Below, piece after piece: positions 1 through 6,536 of a stretch of DNA of 7,189 nt. The stretch comes from CAYONQ01 sp964405375. Its GTDB lineage: Bacteria; Planctomycetota; Phycisphaerae; Sedimentisphaerales; Anaerobacaceae. Positions within the stretch are counted from its first letter, which is position 1. Each line of letters starts with the position of its first letter. The position numbers and the translations under genes were made by a program. The stretch covers positions 1 through 7,189 of the forward strand of contig CAYONQ010000106.1 in assembly GCA_964405375.1 (NCBI GenBank), in the 5' to 3' direction. A model generated the notes under the pieces. That model searched no databases, was not told the DNA's origin, and saw nothing but the letters and a program-made list of their open reading frames with translations.

Positions 1-69
1 CTCGACTTCCTCATATAAAGCAACGTCGAGTCTGGCGGCTCGAATGATACGGTTAGCAAAATTGGCCAT
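1..69 (-). CDS. YIP1-family-like membrane protein, N-terminal fragment (cut by window edge)
   Basis: An open frame starts at the ATG at 69 on the minus strand and runs off the left edge after 23 codons with no stop. The visible peptide starts MANFANRIIRAARLDVALYE and continues into EVE. From memory, the pattern of a short amphipathic helix, then (R/K)LDV, then YEEVE resembles the cytoplasmic start of YIP1-domain proteins common in planctomycetes, which continue into several membrane helices. None of the membrane part is present here, so the family call rests on this short motif alone. A GGAGG Shine-Dalgarno sequence lies 12 nt upstream (82-86), a slightly long spacing. The gene follows the NUDIX gene on the same strand after 78 nt and may be the third gene of a glyA-led transcript. 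It could instead be an unrelated protein that shares this helix. Confidence 0.6.
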   Translation of the reverse strand, partial: MANFANRIIRAARLDVALYEEVE

Positions 70-81
70 CTTTTTCTTTTG

Positions 82-86
82 CCTCC
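82..86 (-). promoter_or_regulatory. Ribosome binding site of the YIP1-like gene
   Basis: GGAGG on the minus strand lies 12 nt before the ATG at 69. This is the strongest Shine-Dalgarno match on the minus strand of this window. It supports the partial reading frame at the left edge as a real gene start. The spacer is purine-rich and longer than the usual 5 to 9 nt. Confidence 0.5.
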
Positions 87-147
87 AACTGTAATTTCGC
101 ACTTCTGCTCTTAATTAACAAACGCCCTGAACTTTTATTGATTTAAG

Positions 148-816
<669 letters not shown>

Positions 817-819
817 TGT

Positions 820-2100
820 TCAGGAGGTATGATTTAGGCTATTTTTGTTTGGAATGATGAAGTGCTCCGGGACGGTGAACTGCGAGCAGAGAAGCAGGAC
901 TTCCTTTGCGACCTGCTCGATTACCGATTCGTTGTCGATGTTTTCAACGACTTTATTTATGAAGCCGGCGATTTGTCGGACCTGCTCTTCCTTCATACCG
1001 CGTGTTGTAATTGCGGGCGTTCCGAGGCGCAGGCCGCTGGGATTCGCGGGGTGAGCAGGGTCAGCGGGGGTGGTGTTATAGTTGGTAACGATTCTTGCCC
1101 TATCCAGTGCCTTTGCCAGTTTTTTGCCGGTGATGTTCTTGTTTCGCAGGTCGATTAAGATTAAGTGATTGTCGGTTCCGCCGGCTGACAGATTGAAGCC
1201 ATATTCGAGCAGTTTTTCAGCGAGCGCTTTTGCGTTTTTGACTATCTGTTTTGCATAAGCGACGAATTCGGGGGTGTCTGCCTCGGCCATTGCGACGGCG
1301 ATGGCGGTCAGCGTGTGCATATGTGGGCCTCCCTGCAGTCCCGGGAAGACGGACTTATCGACCTTGTCGGCGTGCTCGGCCTTGCACAATAGCATTCCGC
1401 CGCGGGGGCCTCGCAGTGTCTTATGCGTTGTGGTCGAGACGATGTCGGCGTAGGGGACGGGGCTTTTGTGTATTCCGGCGACGACAAGTCCTGCGATGTG
1501 CGCGATGTCACTGACGTGGTATGCGCCGACGCTTTTTGCGATTTGGCCGAAGATTTCGAAGTCGATTTCCCGCGGGTATGCGGTTGCGCCGGAGATGATG
1601 AGTTTCGGCCGGTGTTTTTTTGCGAGTTTTTCAATCTGGTCGTAGTCCAATCTGCCGGTGTCGGGGTTGACCGTATATTGGACGGACTTGAAGATTCTAC
1701 TTGTGACGCTGACTTTCCAGCCGTGTGTGAGGTGTCCGCCGTGCGGGAGAGACATACCCATAATGGTATCGCCGGGCTTGATTAGTGCGAGATATGCGGC
1801 GAGGTTTGCGACGGAGCCGGAGTACGGCTGGACGTTTGCGTGAGCGGCTTTGAAGAGCTTTTTTGCTCGCTGCTGTGCCACTGTTTCGATGAGGTCGGTT
1901 ACCTGCTGGCCTTCGTAGTATCGTCGGCCTGGGTATCCCTCTGCGTATTTGTTTGTTAGGCAGCTTCCGCTGGCCAGCATAACGGCCCTTGATACGTAGT
2001 TTTCGGAAGGGATTAGTCGGATAGAGCCGCTTTGTCGGGCGGCTTCCTGTCTTGTGAGCTCGTAAATTTTCGGGTCATATTGCTCAAGTGCATTTACCAT
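820..2100 (-). CDS. glyA: Serine hydroxymethyltransferase
   Basis: A cytoplasmic pyridoxal-phosphate enzyme that interconverts serine plus tetrahydrofolate with glycine plus 5,10-methylene-tetrahydrofolate. It is the main source of one-carbon units for purines, thymidylate and methionine. The 426 residues match the usual 410-430. Family landmarks appear in order: RLIPSENYVSRAV (28-40), LTNKYAEGYPGRRYYEG (48-64), ANVQPYSGSVAN (88-99), HGGHLTHG (120-127), SDIAHIAGL (197-205) with D198 for the cofactor ring nitrogen, STTTHKTLRGPRGG (222-235) with the Schiff-base lysine K227, FPGLQGGPH, and the C-terminal SGLRLGTPAITTRG. No key residue is missing. The ATG at 2100 has only a weak GAGATG-type ribosome binding site. 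A predicted promoter lies about 55-83 bp upstream. The NUDIX gene follows after 3 nt, so the two are probably cotranscribed. The downstream partner suggests no obvious link to folate metabolism. Confidence 0.98.
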   Translation of the reverse strand: MVNALEQYDPKIYELTRQEAARQSGSIRLIPSENYVSRAVMLASGSCLTNKYAEGYPGRRYYEGQQVTDLIETVAQQRAKKLFKAAHANVQPYSGSVANLAAYLALIKPGDTIMGMSLPHGGHLTHGWKVSVTSRIFKSVQYTVNPDTGRLDYDQIEKLAKKHRPKLIISGATAYPREIDFEIFGQIAKSVGAYHVSDIAHIAGLVVAGIHKSPVPYADIVSTTTHKTLRGPRGGMLLCKAEHADKVDKSVFPGLQGGPHMHTLTAIAVAMAEADTPEFVAYAKQIVKNAKALAEKLLEYGFNLSAGGTDNHLILIDLRNKNITGKKLAKALDRARIVTNYNTTPADPAHPANPSGLRLGTPAITTRGMKEEQVRQIAGFINKVVENIDNESVIEQVAKEVLLLCSQFTVPEHFIIPNKNSLNHTS

Positions 2101-2154
2101 TTTCGCATCTCGCTTATGGCGGTTATTTGTTTTTGGTTTGTATTACGGTCCGCG

Positions 2155-2183
2155 AATATAGCACAGGGAGGCTTTTGCTACAA
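2155..2183 (-). promoter_or_regulatory. Predicted sigma-70-type promoter for glyA
   Basis: On the minus strand, TTGTAG (2183-2178, 3 of 6 matches to TTGACA) is followed after 17 bp by TATATT (2160-2155, 5 of 6 matches to TATAAT). Transcription would start near 2148 and give a leader of about 48 nt before the glyA ATG. The -10 match is good and the -35 match is poor, so this is a prediction from consensus only. Confidence 0.5.
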
Positions 2184-2194
2184 GCTTTTATTTG

Positions 2195-2222
2195 TTGACA
2201 AATTTGGGCGGAAGATTACGAT
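2195..2222 (+). promoter_or_regulatory. Predicted sigma-70-type promoter for the TPR gene
   Basis: A perfect TTGACA (2195-2200) is followed after 16 bp by TACGAT (2217-2222, 4 of 6 matches to the -10 consensus). The start would be near 2229, about 56 nt before the TPR gene's ATG. Its -35 box is only 11 bp from the -35 box of the opposed glyA promoter, so the two promoters probably compete for, or share, regulator binding in the 184-bp gap. That gap (2101-2284) holds no other gene that I can see. Confidence 0.5.
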
Positions 2223-2284
2223 TGTCGTGCGGCGGTTGTTTTTTGTGTGTTCGGGTCGTTTTTTGAGGGAATCGGTTAAGGATT

Positions 2285-3670
2285 ATGTCGGAAGAAGATA
2301 CCGGTCAAGTGTCGGGGAGGGCGGAGGCCTTTTTTGAGCGTGCGCGGAAGGTGGCGGAGACGGACAATTTCGATTACGCCATCGATATGTACCTCGAGGG
2401 TCTTCGCTGTGCGCCGGACGCGGTTGAGCAAGGTCATATATCGCTTCACGAACTGGCGTTGGCCCGGCAGGTGAAAGGCGGCAAAAGGCCTTCGATAGTG
2501 GAAAAGGTAAAGCTACTGCGGGGTAAGACGGCTCTTGAGCGGATGCTTAACGCGGAGGAGCTTTTTGCCAAGAACCCCGACCATCTGCCTTATGCGGAGG
2601 GGATACTGAAGGCGGCGGTTTCGGGGGGTTATAAAAAGACGGCCCAGTGGATAGCGGACTTGCTGTTCCAGGCGAATAATGCGGTGTCGAAGCCGTCTTT
2701 ACAGACGTATCTGCTTTTGAAAGATTCTTATCTGGCGATAGGGCTGTTGGAGAGGGCGGTTGTTGCGTGCCAGTTTGCCGCTGAGCTTGAGCCCGAGAAG
2801 GAGGAGGTGGCGGATGAGTATCAGAGACTGTCGGCTGAGCTGACTGTTTCCCGAGGCAAATATGACGTGGACGGGGATTTCAGGCAGTCTATCAGGGACC
2901 GTGAGGTTCAGGAGAAACTTCAATCGCAGGAAAAAATCATTAAGACCGCTGATTACCGCGTGTCGGCGGTCGAGGATGCGAGGAAGGCGCTGGCAGCCGA
3001 GCCGAACCTGCCTATGAATATATTTAATCTGGCTAATGCCTTGTCCGATATGGAGGCCGACGAGGCAGAGAACGAGGCGATGGAGCTTCTGGAGGATGCT
3101 TACGAGAGGAAAAGCGACTTCAGCTTTAAGCAGCGGGCGGGCAAGATAAGAATACAGCAGCTCAGGCGCAAGGTAAAAGAGGCGAAAAGCGTCGTTGAGG
3201 GCGGCGGTGATGAGCAGGCGAAGTCAGCGGTTGCGGAATTGTCAGGGCAGTTGGATGACTTTGAGTTAGAGCATTATCGTCTTTGTGTGCAGAACTACCC
3301 GACCGACCTGCGAGCCAAGTATGAATACGGTGTTCGGCTGCTTGGCAATGAACAGTATGACGATGCGATACCTCTGCTTCAGGAGGCGCGGAGGGAGCCG
3401 CGGCATAGGATTACGGCGATGGACAAGATAGGGCTGAGCTTTTTTATGAAGGGCTGGTTTGCCGATGCGGTCGATATTTTCACGCAGGCGATAGAGTCGT
3501 ACAACATAAAAGATGATGATATTGCCAAGGAGTTGAGGTATAATCTTGGCCGGGCCTGTGAAGAGCAGGGCGAGGTAGAAAAGGCACTTGAGATTTTTCG
3601 CAAGATCGCTCAGCTTGATTTTGCATACAAGGATGTCCATCAGCGGGTAGATAAATTAAGGAATAAATAG
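2285..3670 (+). CDS. Tetratricopeptide-repeat (TPR) protein of unknown specific role
   Basis: A 461-aa soluble, charged helical protein with no signal peptide or membrane segment. TPR-like helix pairs are visible at about residues 13-46 (FDYAIDMYLEGLRCAPD), 141-171 (ending FAAELEP), 344-371 (YDDAIPLLQEARR), 378-405 (FADAVDIFTQAIES) and 414-447 (VEKALEIFRKIAQLD). Between them, residues 205-235 and 285-325 are rich in Lys, Glu and Gln and may be coiled-coil or long helix. TPR folds bind other proteins, so a scaffold or chaperone role is likely, but no partner can be named. Proteins of this layout are common in planctomycetes. The start at 2285 has AAGGA (2278-2282) only 2 nt upstream and GAGGGA (2265-2270) 14 nt upstream. 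Neither is ideal, so the exact start is moderately certain. It may be cotranscribed with rpsT, which begins 79 nt downstream. Its TAG stop merges directly into a heptamer repeat array. Confidence 0.88.
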   Translation: MSEEDTGQVSGRAEAFFERARKVAETDNFDYAIDMYLEGLRCAPDAVEQGHISLHELALARQVKGGKRPSIVEKVKLLRGKTALERMLNAEELFAKNPDHLPYAEGILKAAVSGGYKKTAQWIADLLFQANNAVSKPSLQTYLLLKDSYLAIGLLERAVVACQFAAELEPEKEEVADEYQRLSAELTVSRGKYDVDGDFRQSIRDREVQEKLQSQEKIIKTADYRVSAVEDARKALAAEPNLPMNIFNLANALSDMEADEAENEAMELLEDAYERKSDFSFKQRAGKIRIQQLRRKVKEAKSVVEGGGDEQAKSAVAELSGQLDDFELEHYRLCVQNYPTDLRAKYEYGVRLLGNEQYDDAIPLLQEARREPRHRITAMDKIGLSFFMKGWFADAVDIFTQAIESYNIKDDDIAKELRYNLGRACEEQGEVEKALEIFRKIAQLDFAYKDVHQRVDKLRNK

Positions 3671-3714
3671 TTCGTAGTTCGTGGTTCATAGTTCGTAGTC
3701 TATGAACTATGAAC
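3671..3714. repeat. Heptamer array B (unit TTCGTAG) with reversed second half, forming a hairpin
   Basis: Units TTCGTAG (3671), TTCGTGG (3678), TTCATAG (3685) and TTCGTAG (3692) are followed by TC, and then by two units in the opposite orientation, TATGAAC (3701 and 3708). The orientation switch makes an inverted repeat. The arm 3684-3698 pairs with 3700-3714 over 15 bp with one G-U wobble and almost no loop. The array starts on the base after the TPR gene's stop codon, and the preceding AATAG already matches the unit. The hairpin is not followed directly by a T-run (the nearest is at 3733-3737), so it is not a classical terminator. It could still slow transcription or protect the 3' end of the upstream mRNA. 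Confidence 0.93.
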
Positions 3715-3738
3715 TAAATACTGACGACTAAATTTTTC

Positions 3739-3744
3739 AGGAGA
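3739..3744 (+). promoter_or_regulatory. Ribosome binding site deciding the GTG start of rpsT
   Basis: AGGAGA lies 5 nt before the GTG at 3750. This strong, well-spaced site picks out the GTG as the rpsT start. The next in-frame codons (GCA CAT TCG) give the conserved S20 beginning AHS after the initiator Met. Confidence 0.85.
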
Positions 3745-3749
3745 TTGAA

Positions 3750-4025
3750 GTGGCACATTCGTTATCGGCTAAAAAGAGGATAAGACAGAACGCCAAAAGC
3801 AGGGCGACTAACCGGGCACGTAAGAGCCAGGTTAAAACGCAAATCAAGCATTTCGAGGATGCGGTAGCCGGCGGTGACGCAGAGGCGGCGAGCGAGCAGT
3901 ATCGGCTCGTTGTCAAAAAGTTAGATAAAACTGCTGCCGGCAGCACGATGCACAAGAAAACCGCTGCTCGAAAGAAATCTCGGCTTGCAAAACAGCTTAA
4001 CGTGCTTAAGGCGAAAAAGAGTTAA
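3750..4025 (+). CDS. rpsT: Small ribosomal subunit protein S20 (bS20)
   Basis: A primary 16S rRNA-binding protein of the 30S subunit. It is 91 residues long (the family is usually 85-90) and strongly basic. The conserved N-terminal signature is MAHSLSAKKRIRQNAKSRA, followed by the long first helix (NRARKSQVKTQIKHFEDAV), an acidic middle, and the C-terminal signature STMHKKTAARKKSRLAKQL. The start codon is GTG. In E. coli, rpsT also uses a non-ATG start (UUG) that is linked to its low, autogenously controlled translation, so similar control is possible here but is not shown. There is no clear promoter of its own, and it probably shares the TPR gene's transcript across the array B hairpin. A heptamer array begins 3 nt after its stop, and an intrinsic terminator follows about 100 nt further on. 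Confidence 0.97.
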   Translation: MAHSLSAKKRIRQNAKSRATNRARKSQVKTQIKHFEDAVAGGDAEAASEQYRLVVKKLDKTAAGSTMHKKTAARKKSRLAKQLNVLKAKKS

Positions 4026-4028
4026 TTC

Positions 4029-4063
4029 TGAAGACAGAAGACAGAGGACAGAAGACGGAGGAC
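4029..4063. repeat. Heptamer array C (unit AGAAGAC), directly after rpsT
   Basis: Five 7-bp units read TGAAGAC (4029), AGAAGAC (4036), AGAGGAC (4043), AGAAGAC (4050) and GGAGGAC (4057), with a decaying sixth, AGTCATA. Except for the first base of the first unit and the last base of each unit, the plus strand is all purine. The unit is unrelated in sequence to arrays A and B but has the same 7-bp period. It starts 3 nt after the rpsT stop codon. Confidence 0.93.
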
Positions 4064-4128
4064 AGTCATAAATATAACGCCGCCCAGAGGGCGGGGCTAA
4101 ACAATGATATGTTTTTAGGTAATTGTGG

Positions 4129-4169
4129 CGCTCGGTCGATATAGGAAGTGGCCGGGCGTTTTGTTTTTT
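4129..4169 (+). terminator. Intrinsic terminator (or attenuator) between rpsT and rnr
   Basis: The arm CGCTCGGTC (4129-4137) pairs with GGCCGGGCG (4150-4158) over 9 bp, including two G-U wobbles, around a 12-nt loop. It is followed at once by TTTT-G-TTTTTT (4159-4169), the standard layout of a Rho-independent terminator. It probably ends the TPR-rpsT transcript. Because the T-run stops only 11 nt before the rnr ATG, it may also act as an attenuator for rnr (see findings). Confidence 0.8.
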
Positions 4170-4180
4170 GGGTGTAAAGA

Positions 4181-6418
4181 ATGGCTGAGATTTTTAAGAG
4201 AAAGATAATTAAATTATTAAAGCACGCTGACTATAAGCCGTTGAAGCTGGCGAAATTGGCGAAGGCGCTGAGCGTGAGCAGCGAGGATTATCCGCAGTTT
4301 AAAGAGGCGTTCGAGGAGCTTCGGCGGGGCGGTCAGGTGGTGATTGGGGAAAGGAATCTGGTCGGTCTGCCGGGGTTGAGTGGGCAGGTGATAGGGACGT
4401 TCCGGTCGAATCCGAAGGGGTTCGGGTTTGTAATACCTCTCGAGGCGACTGCGCACGGTGATTTGTTTATACCGCCTGATGAAACGGGCGGAGCGATGAC
4501 GGGTGATATTGTCGCCGCAAGGGTCGTAAAAAAAGGTAAACGTGCCGGGCAGATGCGATTCAGCGGTAAAGTGGTGGAGGTTCTTGAGCGGGCGCAGAAC
4601 AGGTTCGTCGGGACATTGCTGAAGGGCGCTGAGGGGTGGATTGTTCAGCCGGACGGGAAGGGATTTACAGAGCCAATCAGCGTTGACGATGTTACTGCAA
4701 AAAACGCCAGCCGGAAGGACAAGGTTGTGGTCGAGATACTTTCTTATCCGACGACACGGTATCTGGCTCGCGGTGTGATTGTCGAGGTGCTCGGTAAGGC
4801 GGGGCGGTATGACAGCGAGATAAGCTCAATAGTTCACCAGTACCATTTGCCTGATGAGTTTGACGAGGAGTGTGTAAAGCAGGCGCGTGGGGCGGCCGGT
4901 GAGTTTAATTCCGATGATATCGGAGCGCGGGAGGACATAGGGGGGAAGGTGGTTATTACGATTGACCCGCCGGATGCGAAGGATTTTGACGATGCGATAA
5001 GTTTAGAGAGAGATTCTGAAGGTAACCGTGTGCTGGGGATTCACATAGCCGATGTGAGCTATTTTGTCGGGGATGGTTCGCCGTTGGATATCGAGGCGAA
5101 GGTCCGCGGCAACAGTGTTTATCTGCCGGGCAAGACCATTGCGATGCTTCCGGAGATTTTAAGTAACGGGATATGCAGTCTTCAGCCGGGCCAGCCGAGA
5201 TTTGTTAAGAGCGTGTATTTGACTTATGACGGTAATGGTAAAGTCCTGTCGCGGCGATTTGCCAACTCTGTTATGTGCTCGACGCAGCGGTTGACCTACA
5301 GGGAAGCCGACAGGATTTTGAAGGGCCATACAAAAGGTGCAAAGCCGGAGGTGGTCGGTCTGCTTAAAGAAATGCAGCGGCTCAGCCGGTTGATTGAGAA
5401 ACGGCGAATCGACAACGGGATGCTCCATCTGGATTTGCCTGAGATTGAATTGGTGATGGATAAATCGGGCCGGGTCGTCGATGCTCATCCTGCGGACGAC
5501 AGCTATCCTCATACGATAATCGAGATGTTTATGGTCGAGGCGAATGATGCGGTCGCTTCGCTTTTGGACAGAGTTAATGTCGGCTTTATGCGGCGGATTC
5601 ATCCTGAGCCGGACAGCTTGAGTATGAAAGAGCTTTCGCAGCTTGTGAAGGTGTTGGGAGTTAGTATGCCGCGGACGCCGGACCGTTTTGCGGTACAGGG
5701 ATTATTAGCAGCCGTTAAGGGGGCCGATTGTTCTTTTGCGGTTAATCTGGCTGTTCTGCGAAGTTTCGAGAAGGCGGTGTATTCGCCGCTTCATATCGGT
5801 CATTATGCACTGGCTTCGACACACTATTGTCACTTTACCAGCCCGATACGGCGGTATGCGGATTTGCTTGTCCATCGTGTTTTAGACTCGTATCTCGTGA
5901 AGCGTGAAGCGTATCTCGAACGAGATACGAGATATGAGATGCAAGATATGGTTCTGTCGGGGCTGGATTTGGATGAGATTGGCAGGCACATTACGTTTAC
6001 GGAGCAGCGTGCGGAGGATGCGGAGAATGAGCTTCGGACCGTTCTGATTTTGCAGATGCTAAGCAGCCGAATCGGCGATGAGCTTGACGGCGTTGTTACG
6101 GGAATTGCGGGATTCGGGGTGTTTGTGCAGTCGCGAAAGTACGGGATAGAGGGTCTTGTCCGGATGGAGGATTTAGGCGGTGACGTGTGGAAGTATAATT
6201 CGAGAGGGCATTTTATTGTCGGCGAGCGTAGTGGGTGCAGTATTCATTTAGGGCGGGCGATGAAGGTGCGTATAGTGTCGGTAAATATACCGGCGCGACA
6301 GTTAAATGTCACCCCTGCTGAGCCGTTGGTCGGTACCAATAGGCGAGAAAGAAAAGGCAAAGCGACAAGAAAGCCCAAAAAAGACCGCACACGCAAACGG
6401 CCGAAGGGGAGAAGATGA
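4181..6418 (+). CDS. rnr: Ribonuclease R, 3'-to-5' exoribonuclease of the RNB family
   Basis: A cytoplasmic, processive exoribonuclease that degrades structured RNA from the 3' end, including rRNA and mRNA decay fragments and, in well-studied bacteria, RNA linked to tmRNA rescue. It is 745 residues, within the family range. In order it has an N-terminal helix-turn-helix-like region (about 1-60), two cold-shock RNA-binding domains (about 66-205, with GTFRSNPKGFGFVIP at 72-86), and the RNB catalytic domain. The metal-binding aspartates lie in TIDPPDAKDFDDAI: D262, D268, D270 and D271. The signature HFTSPIRRYADLLVHR is at 551-566, an S1 domain is at about 634-712, and a very basic Lys/Arg tail is at 720-745. 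RNase II usually lacks such a tail, so RNase R is preferred. The ribosome binding site is weak (GGGTG at 4170-4174). Residues 570-590 are encoded by a heptamer repeat array in the linker after the signature. All catalytic residues are intact. Confidence 0.96.
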   Translation: MAEIFKRKIIKLLKHADYKPLKLAKLAKALSVSSEDYPQFKEAFEELRRGGQVVIGERNLVGLPGLSGQVIGTFRSNPKGFGFVIPLEATAHGDLFIPPDETGGAMTGDIVAARVVKKGKRAGQMRFSGKVVEVLERAQNRFVGTLLKGAEGWIVQPDGKGFTEPISVDDVTAKNASRKDKVVVEILSYPTTRYLARGVIVEVLGKAGRYDSEISSIVHQYHLPDEFDEECVKQARGAAGEFNSDDIGAREDIGGKVVITIDPPDAKDFDDAISLERDSEGNRVLGIHIADVSYFVGDGSPLDIEAKVRGNSVYLPGKTIAMLPEILSNGICSLQPGQPRFVKSVYLTYDGNGKVLSRRFANSVMCSTQRLTYREADRILKGHTKGAKPEVVGLLKEMQRLSRLIEKRRIDNGMLHLDLPEIELVMDKSGRVVDAHPADDSYPHTIIEMFMVEANDAVASLLDRVNVGFMRRIHPEPDSLSMKELSQLVKVLGVSMPRTPDRFAVQGLLAAVKGADCSFAVNLAVLRSFEKAVYSPLHIGHYALASTHYCHFTSPIRRYADLLVHRVLDSYLVKREAYLERDTRYEMQDMVLSGLDLDEIGRHITFTEQRAEDAENELRTVLILQMLSSRIGDELDGVVTGIAGFGVFVQSRKYGIEGLVRMEDLGGDVWKYNSRGHFIVGERSGCSIHLGRAMKVRIVSVNIPARQLNVTPAEPLVGTNRRERKGKATRKPKKDRTRKRPKGRR
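5889..5950. repeat. Heptamer array E inside rnr, two opposed halves with a central palindrome
   Basis: Plus-strand units are CGTATCT (5889), CGTGAAG (5896 and 5903), CGTATCT (5910), CG, then AA, then CG, and the opposite orientation AGATACG (5923), AGATATG (5930), AGATGCA (5937) and AGATATG (5944). The centre is a perfect inverted repeat, CGTATCTCG (5910-5918) and CGAGATACG (5921-5929), with a 2-nt spacer. CGTATCT/AGATACG is the same unit as array A at 774-810. The frame stays open and encodes YLVKREAYLERDTRYEMQDM, with RDTRYE also found near the NUDIX protein start. Confidence 0.9.
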
Positions 6419-6448
6419 AAGCGACACCTTAGTTGACCTATTGGTTTC

Positions 6449-6477
6449 TTGACATTTCACGGCAATTTTGCAATACT
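6449..6477 (+). promoter_or_regulatory. Predicted sigma-70-type promoter for efp
   Basis: A perfect TTGACA (6449-6454) is followed after 17 bp by AATACT (6472-6477, 4 of 6 matches to TATAAT). Transcription would start near 6484, with a leader of about 53 nt that is AT-rich and shows no strong hairpin. This suggests that efp is transcribed on its own rather than only by read-through from rnr. Confidence 0.55.
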
Positions 6478-6526
6478 TTCTCTTGCGAAATGGTTATTGA
6501 TAATTGATTAGTGCTTATTGTTTTTT

Positions 6527-6530
6527 GGAG
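6527..6530 (+). promoter_or_regulatory. Ribosome binding site of efp
   Basis: GGAG lies 6 nt before the ATG at 6537, an optimal distance. It fixes the efp start and gives the protein the expected EF-P N-terminus. Confidence 0.7.
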
Positions 6531-6536
6531 TGAGAA

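Noticed and set aside
862..1843. Several open frames of 60-120 codons on the plus strand opposite glyA
   Set aside because: They lie antisense to a complete, well-conserved glyA. They have biased Arg/Cys-rich compositions typical of shadow frames and no ribosome binding sites.
2032..2337. A 101-codon plus-strand frame spanning the glyA start, the divergent gap and the TPR gene start
   Set aside because: It overlaps two convincing genes and both predicted promoters, and its protein resembles no family I know.
4080..4094. GC-rich hairpin CCGCCC/GGGCGG considered as the rpsT terminator
   Set aside because: No T-run follows it directly (the first, GTTTTT, is 17 nt away). The hairpin at 4129-4158 with its immediate T-run is the better terminator.
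6335..6445. Inverted 9-bp match ACCAATAGG (6335-6343) and CCTATTGGT (6437-6445) around the rnr stop
   Set aside because: The arms are 93 nt apart with no T-run. A 9-bp pair at such a distance is expected by chance in a window of this size.
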